This document shows positions 12,971 to 26,800 of a DNA stretch of 64,000 nt, piece by piece. The stretch lies in assembly GCA_030674185.1 (NCBI GenBank), contig CM060315.1, forward strand, positions 85,372,454 through 85,436,453, read 5' to 3'. Both the position numbers and the translations under genes were made by a program. This DNA is from Monoplex corrugatus (Eukaryota; Mollusca; Gastropoda; Littorinimorpha; Ranellidae). The stretch's first letter is position 1, and each line of letters opens with the position of its first letter. A model generated the notes under the pieces. It worked only from the letters and a program-made list of their open reading frames with translations, had not been told where the DNA came from and ran no database searches.

Positions 12971-15900
12971 GTTGTTGTGTCTTTTTTTGTGTCGTCTGAA
13001 CTTTTATGTGTGTGTGCTTTTGTGTATATGTGTATTCTTCAAAATGTGTGTGTGTGCATCTTTGTATGAGTGTGGGCATGCATTCTTTCTATTTGTTTTT
13101 ATCTGATCCTTCACAACAGTAGACTTTGACATCAAAGGACTTGGACTCTGTGCTTGAATACTCATTGAATATGCATTGATTCTGCCTTAAAGATAATGTT
13201 TCAAGGTGTGTATGACTTGTCTGTAAAAATTTGTTCCATCTTAAAAATAAAATTGAATACAGTAAGTAGTAATTTCCTAAGTTTATACAGAACATGAAAA
13301 TGCCCTGTGGAAACAGACATGCACATCAACTGGTTGCTTAAAATCGAAAGATGGTACGATTGTTATGGAAAAAGACAAAATATTAGATGGATAGGGAGAG
13401 CACAGTAAAGACCTTTTTAACGACGACAAAAAGGCAGAACACATCATAAGAAAGGACCACCAGAATGAAAGATAATGTTAGAGGAGTGTTGAATAAGATG
13501 AAACCGGGAAAAGCCCCAGGACCAGACATTATTACTACAGAAATGATTGAGGCTTATTTACAAAAATAACAGTCCTCCTAAATGAAATTTATAACATCGG
13601 AAAAATCTGTAACGATATGCCTGAATCAATCCTTTGCACTTCCAAAGAAAGCAGGGGCTATTGAATGTGAATTCCATTGTACAGTCAGCTTGATGAGTCA
13701 TTTAACAAAGATTCTGTTTAAAATAAACATGATGAGGACAAAGAACAGAATCAAATGAGAAATAGCAGAAGAACAGTGTGGATTTGTTGAAGGGAAAAGA
13801 ATTATTAATGGCATATACATCCTAAGAACTCTCATAAAAGATCAGTTGAGCTGAATAAGAATTGATATTTATGTTTTATTGATTATACCAAGGCTTTTGA
13901 TTGGGTAAGACATGAAGAATTGATCAACCGGCTAGAAAGGCTCAGTGTTGATGGAAAGGATCTGAGAATAATAAGGGATATGTATTGGGAACAAACAGCA
14001 GCAGTGAGAGTAGAAAATGATCCTAGCTCTTTCCAAAATATTGAAAGAGGGGTTAGGCAGGGATGTGTTCTGTCACCAGATTTGTTTTCACTTAACAAAG
14101 TGAAGCCATCATGAGAAACCTAGAAAAATGCCCATGGATAAAGGTTGGAAGAAAAATGTTAAACAAACTTTGTTACACAGATGACATTGTTCTGATTGTG
14201 CAAAATAAAAAAGACTTACAAAATCTTGTGAATATTATAGAATAGAAAGCAGAAATAAAGGGCTGGTGCTAAATAGCAAGAAGACTGAACTCATGGTAGT
14301 CAAACGAAATCCAAAACAAATGTGACTGCCCGCGTTCAAGCAAACAGGAACCAGAAAAAACAGGAAAGAAGAATATGAACGCGTATTTGTCTTGTTGTAT
14401 TAGATACGCATTCATATTCTTCTTTCGTGTTTTTTCTAGTTCATGGTAGTCAGTGAAAACAAGAAACCCCCTCATGCAAAATATTAACAAATGGCAAAAC
14501 ATTGAGACAAGTTGATAAATTTAAACACCTGGGAACAGTCATCTCACCAGATGGCAGCATGCACATCAGAAATAGCCAGCAGAATCGGCCAAGTAAAACA
14601 GCATTCAAGAAAGTGAACAGCGTTCTTACCAACGAATGCCTATCAATTAATATCAGGAAGAGAGCTCCTCATTGTCGTATATAACCAATACTGTTGTGTG
14701 GATGTGAAGCGTGGACAGTCAACATGCAAAGTCAAAACAAGATTGAGGCAGTTGCAACGTAGTTTCTAAGAAGAATGTTAAGAGTTCCATGGACAGCAAA
14801 GAAAACAACCAAAACAGTCTTGAAAGAGGCAAACAAAAAGAATATTAATGAAGAAGATTAGGAAAAGATGAGCAGCATTAATGGATATTTTATGAGGCAA
14901 GAGAAATTAGAGCATCTCATCAAACAGGAAAGCTAGAGGAAAAAAGAGCTCCTGGTAGATCCAGGGAGAAAATGTTGGACAGACTTGCAGAGTAGATGAA
15001 GATAGGGAGAATGGGAGATGTACTTGCAGTGACGAGGATAGATTTGTATGGAGGGCCATGATCGCCATCGCCATGTGGCAGGGCATTTGATGGTGATGAA
15101 GTAGTAATTCAGAATATATACCAAGCTATTGATTGTGTTCTCTGAGATTATTTGTGGTAGATGCATTCTGTATGAAGGTGTATTATACATTATTTTTCAT
15201 TCAGTAGTCATTATTATCCTACATATTCATTGAAAACAGTGTTCTTTTTTCTCTACATCTCTGAAAAGTTAAGAGTCAGTCCTACTTAAAAAAAATTGTG
15301 AAGGATTTTGTTTGCTTAAAGATTCTTTGTATGTCTGTTTTCCTGTAAAACCGTGGGACAGTCAGCTGTTTAATATTCGTTCACTTCAACAAGAGTAGTA
15401 AGCAAGGAGGTGGAGGTTTGTTCAGGAAGGTTTCATTGCCCTTGGACACCATGCATGCTCAGCAGGTCTGTCAGTGATTGTCTGGCCAACTCCTTGAGCT
15501 TGCAAGGGGCCTTGTACACTGGTGGTGTTTTAGAATGGAAAGGGGACAGGGAAATGGGGGGAGAGGCAGAGAAACAGGACTTGTGAAACATAAGCTGACA
15601 CTGCTAGAGTGTTTGCTGTATTGGAGCATAGGGACAGGCAGCGGTGGGCTAGTTTTTGTGATGCTGGCTGGGTCTGGACTCTAAGCTCTTTTGATGAAAG
15701 CCAGCCTGTACAATGGGCCCAGTGGAATCAGTCAGTTGGAGCAAAAAACGTTGGTTGCAGGGATAAAAACAAACCCAATCCACACTCATCACAAAAAAAA
15801 TTCCTCTCCCATTCAATAATGCCTATTCTTATTTGATCATTTATGCATGTGCTCATTCACACAGAATCTCATAAGCTCCTTCCTGGTTTCATCATTTGTC

Positions 15901-17757
15901 TTTTCCATTTGTTTGCATTCAGAATCATGTAATTTTTCTGAGTCATGGAAAATCTGGTCTGATTGTTCCATTCAAAAATGACAAATGAAGAAAATTACTG
16001 TTTGCAAAATGATTTCCTGGACCTATTAAGATTAACTTCCATATGTGTTGTGCCTTGTTAGCTGTAATTCTGTACCATACAAAAATTGCAGTGCTTTTTT
16101 TATTATCCAAATACAGAAATGACAGTGTGCCTTAAACAAAATGCAACACTTGTGTCTTTTGTCATGATATAAATGTTGCCTTGATAAATATGGAAAAGAA
16201 TGTGTCCAACTTCTCATTAATTCTTTTGAAATTGTATTACCAGATTATCAGAAATTTCCAATTCAACTCTCAGCCAAATTCCTGGCTTATCAGGAATGGA
16301 TGTTAGAGTAAAATCCTGTTTTGCTTCCCAGAATTTTGTCAGGAATCTGGATCATGCAAGAGAACACAAGAGTTCATCATTCATGCAAGAGCTTTCATTG
16401 GAGGTGGACATGTAGTGCTTATCTATCTTTACTTCCCAACTTTATTCATTAACTCACTTTTAGGCAACTGTTTTATTGTGTAACGTGTTTTGTGTAACGT
16501 GTTTTGGATTGAATCTGTTTTTGTTGGTAATAAGTGTGACTTACGACTGTATGTTTCACAACTGGATTTCCTAGGTAAGCTAGACGATTTGGTATTTATT
16601 ATCATAAACTGTCAGCTGGCAGGTGGATTATTCTGTGCAGACAAGCATGGTATTGAATCTACACAGTGACCTCTTTGTTCTAAGTTCTGGTCACTAGTAT
16701 AAAGAAACAGATTTTTACTCTCGTCAGCCACCGCGTGGCCCATACTGGCTACTTTGTAGTCTCATTTGGCGACTTGCGTAGTCTCACTTGCCTGTCTACA
16801 ATCCCAAATACTGTTGCTTTGCAGTGCACAGTAGTTTTACCATCGCTTGGTTGCATGGTACTATTTCACCTGTCTCTGTTGTCAAGACGGTGGATGCATG
16901 TAACTACCAGAAGCTGAGACATGGTAAAGCATGATGCAGTGAATCCCTGGTGCAAGAATATGCATTGAGTGACAGAGATATCTAACATTCAAGTGAATAA
17001 AAACCAGAAACAGATCAAAAGAGAGTAAGAATGTGTATTTAATTGACAAAATAATGTACGCTGGTTGTCTTTTGTCAAGCTTGCACAAAAAAACAACAAA
17101 CAAGATAACCAAATTTTGGACAAAATGATGGGGCAGTAAATAAGTGTACTTTCCTGATTCACTTAAACTCTCAAGAGTTACTTCCAACTGAACAGTTATC
17201 TCTAATTCAGTTGATTCATAAGAACATTAATTTACAGTCCTGTTATTTGTATTCAGTTGATTCATCAGAACGTATTAATTTGCTGTCCTGTTATTTGCAT
17301 TCTAAATTTTGGTCATTTGGTTTGTTGTCTTTTGTGTACATTAGACAGAGATCAGTAGACCAAAGAGTTGCACCAGTCCTGTTTTGTCAGTTGAATATTC
17401 GTTCTTGTTATCTTTTCATGTGTTTTGGTTTCTTCAAAATGAAAATGATTTGTACTTCAATAGTGGTTTATAGTAATGACAGCACGTGTCCAGGACTCCC
17501 ATCTGTACAAATTATGTGCATTGATATGTGTGTAGGTTTCTTTTCCCTTTTTTTTCCTGTTGAAGTATTGTATAAGGTTTGAAAGATATGTGTGTAGTTT
17601 TCTTTTCCCTTTTTTTTACTATTGAAGTATTGTATAAGGTTTGAAAGGTTTGTAACCTTGATGTAAATCTACGTGGCGGCTGGGCTTTGGACAGAAATAA
17701 CAACAATGTTGAAGTATTGTGTATGTTTTGAAACAGTGATAGCCCTGATGTGTGTGT

Positions 17758-17801
<44 letters not shown>

Positions 17802-20800
17802 GCGTGCATTGCGTGCGTGCGTGCATGCGTGCGTGCGTGCGTGTGTGTGTGAGAGAGAGAGAGTTGTATGGACAAAAACAGATTGACCATCTTGTTTTTT
17901 CTGAAGTCACTTTCATTTTATTCTGCTAGTGAGACACTTGCATACAAAGTGGTTGATTGTGTGTGTAATGATAATAAAGTCATTAACAGTGGTGTTAGCG
18001 TTAAATGGTGTATGTGTCACTCAGGATCTGGGCAAGTATGGGTTGCTGTACTACAACAGTCTGCTGATGTTGTTGCCTTCCTTTGCTGCCACACTCTTCT
18101 CTGGAGAACTAGAAAAGGTCAGCATAGTTTGAGCAGTAGTTAAAATTCTGATATGTGACTGTCTTGTAGTGCACTCACACACTCTTTTTCTACATACAAT
18201 AATTGACATATGAGGCATGAGAGAACCAAACCCCCAAGGGGATGCCAGGGGATCTTTCAGTATAAATAGTATCCCCATCTTCTGGAAATTCTGTGCTAGA
18301 AATTCTCTTTGTTTCTGTCTTATTCCTCTGATTTCTGTCATTTCTTCCTATCGTTTCCTACCTTGCAGGTCTATTCACCTGTATGTGTTCGATAAAGTCT
18401 TCCATACTTTCTGTTATCATTGATAATTGGTGGAAAGGAGATATGCAGAAGCAATTTTAGGTAATTCAGGCCTGTTTTTATATATATTTTAGTGTCCTTA
18501 GTTATGTTTAAATTTGTATTCAGGTATGTTTGGTGAAATTCCCTGTGCAATAAATTGGACAGTGGTCAGTGCCAGGGCATCTCCTTAGATTATGTGCGCG
18601 AATGCATTGATATGTGTACCTAATTTTCTTTTTCTTTTTTTTTCCTGTTGAAGTATTGTGTATGTTTTGAAACAGTTATAGCCCTGACATGGCTCTACAC
18701 GTCAACTGGGCTTTAAACAAAATAACAGTAACAGGGAAAACCAAGTTAAGGTGTCTGTGATGTGTGTTTGCAGTTATGTGATGTTGTGTTTGCAGTCACT
18801 TGATGTTAATGTTTGTAGTCACTTGATGTTTTGTTTACAATGACTTTGTGTTTGTAGTCATAATAATGATAATTAGAGTATTTATATGATGTGAGATCTT
18901 GACAGTTCAAATCAAAGCACACCCATGTGCCAGACAAACGCATGCAATCAACGCAGACCACCTTACAACACATACACACAATAAACCAAAAAACTGATGG
19001 AGACAGTTGCAGAATTTTTTGTTGAGAAAAGAGGTGGGTTTTTAAATTGGATTTAAAAGCTGAAATGATGGGTGATAGACAAAGGCAGAATGAAAGTTTA
19101 TTCCAGGCAGATGGTCCTGAAACAGCAGAAGAGCATTGGCCAACAGTTCATAGTTTAAATCTTGGAACCTGAAGGGAAAGAGTATCTGAAGCTGAGTACA
19201 AGGTGCTAGTTGGTGTGTAAGTATTGATGTTGTCACAAAGTTATGATGGAGCAGACTGGTGAATTGATTTGTAACACAAGGTTTCCAGCTTATATTCAGT
19301 TCTGTTCAAAACAGGCAACCAGTGCAGAGGGCGAAGGTTTCTAAGGACAAGACAAGCAGTTGAGTTTTGTATGCATTGCAGACAATGGAGAGAAGAAGCT
19401 GGTAGTCCAGAAAGGAGAATGTTACAGTAATCAAGATGAGACAAAGTAAAAGATGTCACAAGCTTAGCTGCAGTCTCAGTTGAAAGATATCTTCGACTAT
19501 ATCTTCGAATGTAACCATTGTGCTCAATCTGATAGTAGCACAATTAGCAGGTCTGCATTTGAAACTTCTGCACAGAAGGAGAGATGTCCAATCTCACACC
19601 CAGGTTCTTGACAGAATCAGAGAGAAGGATAGTGTTGTCATCAAGCTGGATGGTATTCAGTGTAATAGAAACTAGTTTGGTTTTGGTGCCTACAAGTATG
19701 GCTTCAGTTTTATCATCATTTAAATGTCATTTATTTTATGTCATCCAGTTCTAGATTTCAACGTAGCAGCTGGATGCTTCTGAGAAAAAGCAAGTGATAT
19801 TTTCAAGGGCAATGCTGTCCTGATGTAAAAATGGTGTTTTACATTATGCTGGTTGATGATATTGGCTGGGTGAGGTATAAAGGTAAATGGGACAGGCACA
19901 GAACCCTAAGGAACTCCACAAGAAAGCCTGAAGGCTCAGACTGACTTTCATCGATGAGAACTGACTGACAGTAATAAGAGAGATAGAGAGAATCAAGGAA
20001 GAGCGGTACCATGAATTCCAAAAGTTTGTTAAAGACGAAAGAGAAGGATGAAGTGATCAATGGTATCAAAGGCAGCAGACAAATCGAGGAGTGTTAAGAG
20101 AGAAATTTTACCAGCATCAGAAGCAAGAAGTTCTTTGACTATGTGAATAAGAGCTGTTTCCGTACTGTAATTTGCTTGATGGGCAGACTTGTAACGATAG
20201 TGGAGATTATTTAAGTAGAGATGCTCATTCAGTTGCTTTAGTACCACTTTTTCAGGGAGCTTGGAGAGAAATGGAAGATTTGGCACAGGTCTATAATTTT
20301 TCAGATCATTGGGATTGAGATTATTTTTCTCGAGAAGTGGCCAGATCAGAATAGTTTTGCAAGCAGATGGGAAGACTCCTGAGACCAAAGAAGAAGTGAC
20401 GATGGAGGTGATTGATGGAAGAAGTTGCTGGTAAATTTGTAAAAACAGGAAGGCCGGAATGGGGTCAAGTTGGCAGGATTTGAAATACATTTTTTGAGGG
20501 TCATTAAGATCTCAGTCTCAGATAGTGGATGGAGAGAGAGGAGAGGCATAGCAGTAAATGGAGGATCTGGAAGTGTTGGGTGGAAGGGAGTTGAGACAAG
20601 TTTGGTACACAAATTAGAAATTTTCTTGGAGAAAAATGTGGAAAAGGCAGAGGGGAGGTCATCTGGACTAATGTTTGGTGGCAGGGAAATTGATTTCTCA
20701 GTGCCAGGTAAATTGGATATGGTGGAGAATTTATATTAGCAGCTTAAGACAAAACAGACTTAGTTCTCTTCAGGCAGCAAGGAAACATGACCGCTTCACC

Positions 20801-23800
20801 TGGAAATCTCTGTAGAACTGAATTTAAGTTCACAGATTTTTCAACACACACTCCACGCATTCCACGCTCCACGCACTCCACGCTTTTACTTCACAGCCAA
20901 TCCAAAAACATTTCCTATTTCAACCAATGAGAATAAAGACACCGAAAACAGCAATGGATGCTCCAATTCACAAAAGCAAAAATGAGCCAAACCCCTACAC
21001 AAAAGTGAAAATGTAAAAACAGCACTATGAAAATATATACAGTACATCCGTCACACTACCCCCCTTCTACGAAAAAGACAATGACCAAATTGTCTTTGAG
21101 AGGGCACTCACGGAACCATTTGATCAACTGAGGATCGCAAGAGCAGGTCTGGCAACATATTCGACATGGCAGAAATCAAGAACTACAACTTAATACAACT
21201 CTTGACCTCCAAAATACTTATTTCACTTCACTTTTACACGACTACATTTCTTCACCTCAAAAGCTTACAACAAATTGTTTCCCTTATCTATCATTCATCC
21301 ATGAATCCAGACTTTCCTATAACTTGTTTCACAACAGGCCAATTCAACTAGCTCCTTCGTAATCTTTACAAGTCTCAATTTTTGGCAAAGTAAATTTCTC
21401 ATGCTAACACTCTACAAACCCAAAGGTCAATTAATGCTGCAAAAGGAAACTTTTGTTCAAACATTAGTAATCTCAAAAAATATAAAACATTCACCAACCT
21501 GCTAACATATTAGCAACTTAAGACAAAACAGACTTAGTTCTCTTCAGGCAGCAAGGAAACGCGACCGCTTCACCTGGAAATCTCTGTAGAACTGAATTTA
21601 AGTTCACAGATTTTTCAACACACACTCCACGCTTTTACTTCACAGCCAATCCAAAAACATTTCCTATTTCAACCAATGAGAATAAAGACACTGAAAAAAG
21701 CATTGGGTGCTCCAATTCACAAAAGCAAAAATGAGCCAAAACCCTACACAAAAGTGAAAATGTAAAAACAGCACTATGAAAATATATACAGCACATCCGT
21801 CACAGTAGCCTTGATGTGGCCGTGAGCAGTGAGCTTGGCTTTGTTTCAGATGGTTATAGCCTTGATGTGGCTGTGAGCAGTGAGCTTGGCTTTGTTTCAG
21901 ATGGTTATAGCCTTGATGTGGCCGTGAGCAGTGAGCTTGGCTTTGTTTCAGATGGTTATAGCCTTGATGTGGCTGTGAGCAGTGAGCTTGGCTTTGTTTC
22001 AGATGGTTATAGCCTTGATGTGGCTGTGAGCAGTGAGCTTGGCTTTGTTTCAGATGGTTATAGCCTTGATGTGGCTGTGAGCAGTGAGCTTGGCTTTGTT
22101 TCAGATGGTTATAGCCTTGATGTGGCCGTGAGCAGTGAGCTTGGCTTTGTTTCAGATGGTTATAGCCTTGATGTGGCCGTGAGCAGTGAGCTTGGCTTTG
22201 TTTCAGATGGTTATAGCCTTGATGTGGCCGTGAGCAGTGAGCTTGGCTTTAACCCCTTGAGGTTTTTTGACATCTGGTGTTTTCCATGTGCTGGAGAAAA
22301 ATGTTGCATCATTACCATGTACAATAAAACAACTGTTGCTTCCATATTTGTGGAAATCTATGCATAAAATTACACAAAATGATGCGTTAGGCATGACAAA
22401 ATGTACTTTCAGATGATTGTGAAATAATTTCTTGAAATTACTACATAAAACAAAGCCGCCAGTGCTGAGACTGGCAACCTGGAACGTCAAGACCATGTGT
22501 CCTGGCCTCTCTGACGATCTCCAACAGGTCAACGATGCAAGAAAGACAGCAGTCATCAGTCGCCAGCTCAAGAGGCTCAATATTGATATCGCTGCACTGC
22601 AGGAAACCAGACTTCCATCAAACAGCAGCCTAAAAGAAAAGTTTAATTACACATACTATACCGTGGCTCACAAATGCAATAAGCGGCAGCGGTTTGCCAA
22701 TTCTGCCTCGTAACAATAAAGTCCGAAGGGACAGTAACTCTGAGAGTGTCTACGTCTTGCGCATGCGCAGGTGCTCTTCCTCTTTTCTCGGCAGCCATCT
22801 TCCAGCTCGCCTCGTACGCTCTGAGCAGCTAAGTATTTTTCGATTTCGCTACGCGATCGATCGATTGTCGTTGTTGTTTTTGTGTCTTGCCTATGTTTTC
22901 GTTTAAGGGAGAAACTTATGTGAAGCGATTGGGTGGCAAAGCGAGGGTTAAGAAGATTTCGTCCGCCGAATTCTCAAACCCACAAAGGGGTGGTTCCACC
23001 GGTGCACAAACCGCTCTCTCTTCAACTTCGTCTCTCCCTTTTACGTCTTCTCTCTTTCACACTATCGACAAGTCATCGCAACCCAGCTACGGTTCGGTTG
23101 CGGTGACCACGAGCCCTCAACTCAGCTCCGGCTCAGTTGAATTTTCGTCATTTTACGGCCCTCACACTGCCCGGCACGGTGATCGACTCAACTCCGGTTC
23201 TGTCGATTCTGTGCTCGCCCCCTTCGTACAGCTTAACTCCGGTTCTGCTGGTACTGTTTCAGCCTCCATGGCTGATGGGCGCATTGGGCATGGGTCTCCT
23301 TCGGGAGGCAAGATGGACCGTAATGTGAACGGAACCGGCTCACCCCCTGGTTCGCCAGGCGGGACACCCCCTGGTTCGCCAGGTGGGCCAAGGGAGACAA
23401 CCCCACCCTTACGGGCGTCAGATCGTCGATCCGCCCCGGTTGTCTCCCTTCCTCCCCCACAGCCTGCTGCTGCACCCGCCACAACCTCTCTGTCCCATTC
23501 CGGACAGAGCACTTGGGCGCCTTGGCAACTACCAAGCGACCCATGGCGGGCTGCCACATCTCTGTCCCATTCCGGACAGAGCACTTGGGCGCCTTGGCAC
23601 ATGCCTAGCCGCCCCCAGCAGGCTGGCCCTTTGGGCACTGGGGACTGGGCCAGGCCCTACCCTTCATGGGGTCAGGGTCCTGATGCCCCTTGGGCTCAGC
23701 CCATGCCGCATCCCATGGCACCGCACATGGTACCGTGGCACCCATCCTTGGATTTCCCCCGGCCTCGGCCACGGGATGCACGTGGTGGCCCGGCTTTATG

Positions 23801-26800
23801 CCCGGCGCCCCACCAGCGCAGGACTCACCCTGCCCAGCCCCCCCGGCCCCCCCGGCACCACCCGTGTTGGACACAACACCGGGGCTGCCTCCTGGGGGCT
23901 CTGACCCGGGTCCCACAACCGTGGCACCCCGGTCAGACTCTCCGCAGACTCTCGCCCCCTCCATAGGCGGGCCAGAGGACTCGGACTCGGCCTCAGAGGA
24001 TGAGGCCCCTGCCCACATGGCATTCTGCTTCCAGGATGCCATGGACCGGATGGCACAACTCACACCGGAGGCGGTGTCCACTGTGCCAGAGCCCAAGGCT
24101 CCCAAGCTTGGCTCGGCCGAGCGCCTTTTCAGCGCTCACCCTACCTCAGCCCCACGGGCCTCCTTGCTAAAACAGTCCGACATGGTGGCTGACTGCCTCA
24201 GGCAAGCCCAGGACACCGCCAGGGGGAAAGAGGCACAAGATTTCGTTCCAGGATCTGTGCCTGACTTCCCGGGAGCCTTGCCCTTCAGGAAATTCCTGAA
24301 GCCGGCACCGCTCCCCTTCCAGCGGAAGCCCTTCATGGCCCATGGGCCTATCCCTGACGCTCCCCTCTCGCTCACACAGGAGAACCTCCTCCTTGTGAAC
24401 GATCGCTCTCGGGCCCAGCCGCAGCATATCTCCATCACGGAGAAATGCTTGACGGAATGGGAGGAGAACGCGAGACGGGGGCTGGTGGCAACCTCCGCCC
24501 TGGACTCATTCTTGGGCGGCCTAGGGGAAGCCCTGAAGGACCCCAACCAGCAGTCCTTCACGCTCCGCCAGGCGCCTGACCAGGCAACCATCGTGGCCTT
24601 TATCCAGGCCATGGCGCAGGGGCTCAGATCCGTGGCCGAATCGCAAGCACGCACGTATCTGAACGCCGTCATGGCGAGGCGGGATGCCATTCTCGCGGCA
24701 TCCTCGGTTGCCACCTCACCGTCGGCAAGGGCCTCCTTGCGCGCGGTGCCCGTCCAGCCGGGCTCCCTCTTCGGGAACCATGTTCAGGCCGTCCTGAAGC
24801 ACCAGGCGGACATAAAAAGGGACCTCGCCCTCCATTCGAGGCCCTCTCGCCCTGCCGTGAAGCGCCCGGCTCCAGCGGCCTACCTGCCAAACAGGCCCAC
24901 CCACACCAAGTTTCGGGCCGATCCCAGGCCCCAAGGGCACAGGAGACCGCAACAGCATTCGGGCAGGCCGGTGGCCCGGCCTAAGGCCCGCAGGCCGGCT
25001 CCCTCTCAGCCGGCCAACCCCCAATGACTCACCCCCGGCCTGAGGCCATCACCCCCCCACGGGCGATCCTGTGGGCAGTCTCTCCAGACACATCGACGCG
25101 TGGGAGAGGCTGCCCGCCAGCCCGTGGGCCCTGCGGGTGATCAGGTCGGGGTTCCGCCTTCCTTGGGGCCCAAGGAAGGCTCCTCTCACGCTCTCTCCCC
25201 CTGCTTTCGCACTTCCTCAAGATCGCTCGGCCTCGCAGGCCCTGGATCAGGAGGTTCTTTCGATGTTAGCCAAGGGGGCTACGGAGGAAGTTTCCTTCGC
25301 TGCGTCCCCGGGATTCTATGGACGCATCTTTGTGGTCCCCAAAACTTCGGGGGGCTGGAGGCCCGTCCTGGACCTCTCCTCCCTAAACCGGTTCCTCCGC
25401 GTCCTCCATTTCCGTATGGAGACCCCTATGTCCATCCGCGAGGCCTTGCACCTGGGCGACTGGGGGATATCCATCGACCTCAAGGGTGCATACTTCCATC
25501 TCCTCATTCACCCCAGGGACAGGAAGTACCTCAGATTCGTCTGGAGGAACCGGATCTTCCAATTCAGGGCACTGCCCTTCGGTCTGGCACCCGCCCCTTG
25601 GCTCTTCACGAAGGTGGCGAGGGAACTCTGCATGCATGTTCGGGAGAAGGGCATCCGCCTCAAGGCCTATCTAGACGATTGGCTTCTACTCGCCTCCTCC
25701 AAAGAACAGTGTGCGCAACAAGCATCCCAGGTCCTGCATCTCTGTCACAACCTGGGCTTTGTCTGCAACGAGGAGAAGTCGGACCTAACTCCCTCCAAAC
25801 AATTCCAGTTCCTGGGCATGTCCTTCGACACCTCCAAGTGGAGGGTCACCCCGTCTCCCCAGCGCTTACTGCGCCTTCAGGGCCTCTTAGCCCAACTGCT
25901 CCCCCAACTCCAAGCGCCAGCAAGGAAGCTGGCCTCCCTACTGGGCCTTATGGAGTCGCTGGCACCCCTAGTGCCACTGGGTCGTCTTCTCAAGCGGCAA
26001 TTCCAACGCGGCTTCAGGAAGCGTTGGTCACAGTCGCTTCAGCCATGGGACCTCCCGGTCCACCTGGGCCCTTGGTTCATATCAGCAGTGACCAAATGGC
26101 GCTCCCAGTCACGCCTGGCCCAGGGAGTCCCCATCACACTGCCCCCTCCTCAGGAACACTTGTTCACGGACGCGTCCACCTCCGGGTGGGGAGCCCATGT
26201 CGGCACGCTGACAGCCGCAGGTCGGTGGTCGACCGACCTCATGCCCTGCCACATAAACATGTTGGAACTGGAGGCAGTTTGCCTGGCACTCGGGGAGTTT
26301 CTCCCCTTTCTGAAGGGAAAACATGTCCGCATCAACACGGACAACACCACAGTAGCTTGTTACATCAACAAGCAAGGGGGCGCCCGCTCCCACTCCTTGT
26401 CTCGGAGAGCGGAACAGCTCCTCATCTGGTGCGAGGAACACTCGATTCAGCTCTCAGCAAAGCATGTCCCGGGGAAGATCAACATACTTGCGGACTCTCT
26501 CAGCAGATCCCACATGATTCTTCCCTCGGAATGGACACTGGTCCATGCAGTCCTGGAGCCAGTATGGGCAGCATGGTTCAAACCACACGTGGACCTCTTT
26601 GCCACCAGGTTCAATCACCGCCTCCCTTTGTACGTCTCTCCAGTTCCGGACCCAGCGGCCTGGGCTGTAGATGCCCTATCCATTCCATGGTCGAACCTCA
26701 TCGGCTATGCCTTTCCCCCGTTCCCCATTATGGGGAAAGTGCTGAGGAAAGCCAGGGAGGACGCAGCGACATTAATCCTTGTCGCACCCAAATGGCCAGC

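Noticed and set aside
21816..22367. 183-codon frame with 17-residue repeats ([17 protein letters not shown])
   Set aside because: A 51-bp minisatellite unit is a multiple of three, so an open repeat frame is expected. It loses the repeat at 22250 and shows no signal peptide or domain.
23690..25027. Independent second protein in the DIRS element starting at 23690
   Set aside because: Its start lies within ORF1, and its content is the natural C-terminal continuation of the gag-like protein after a frame change.
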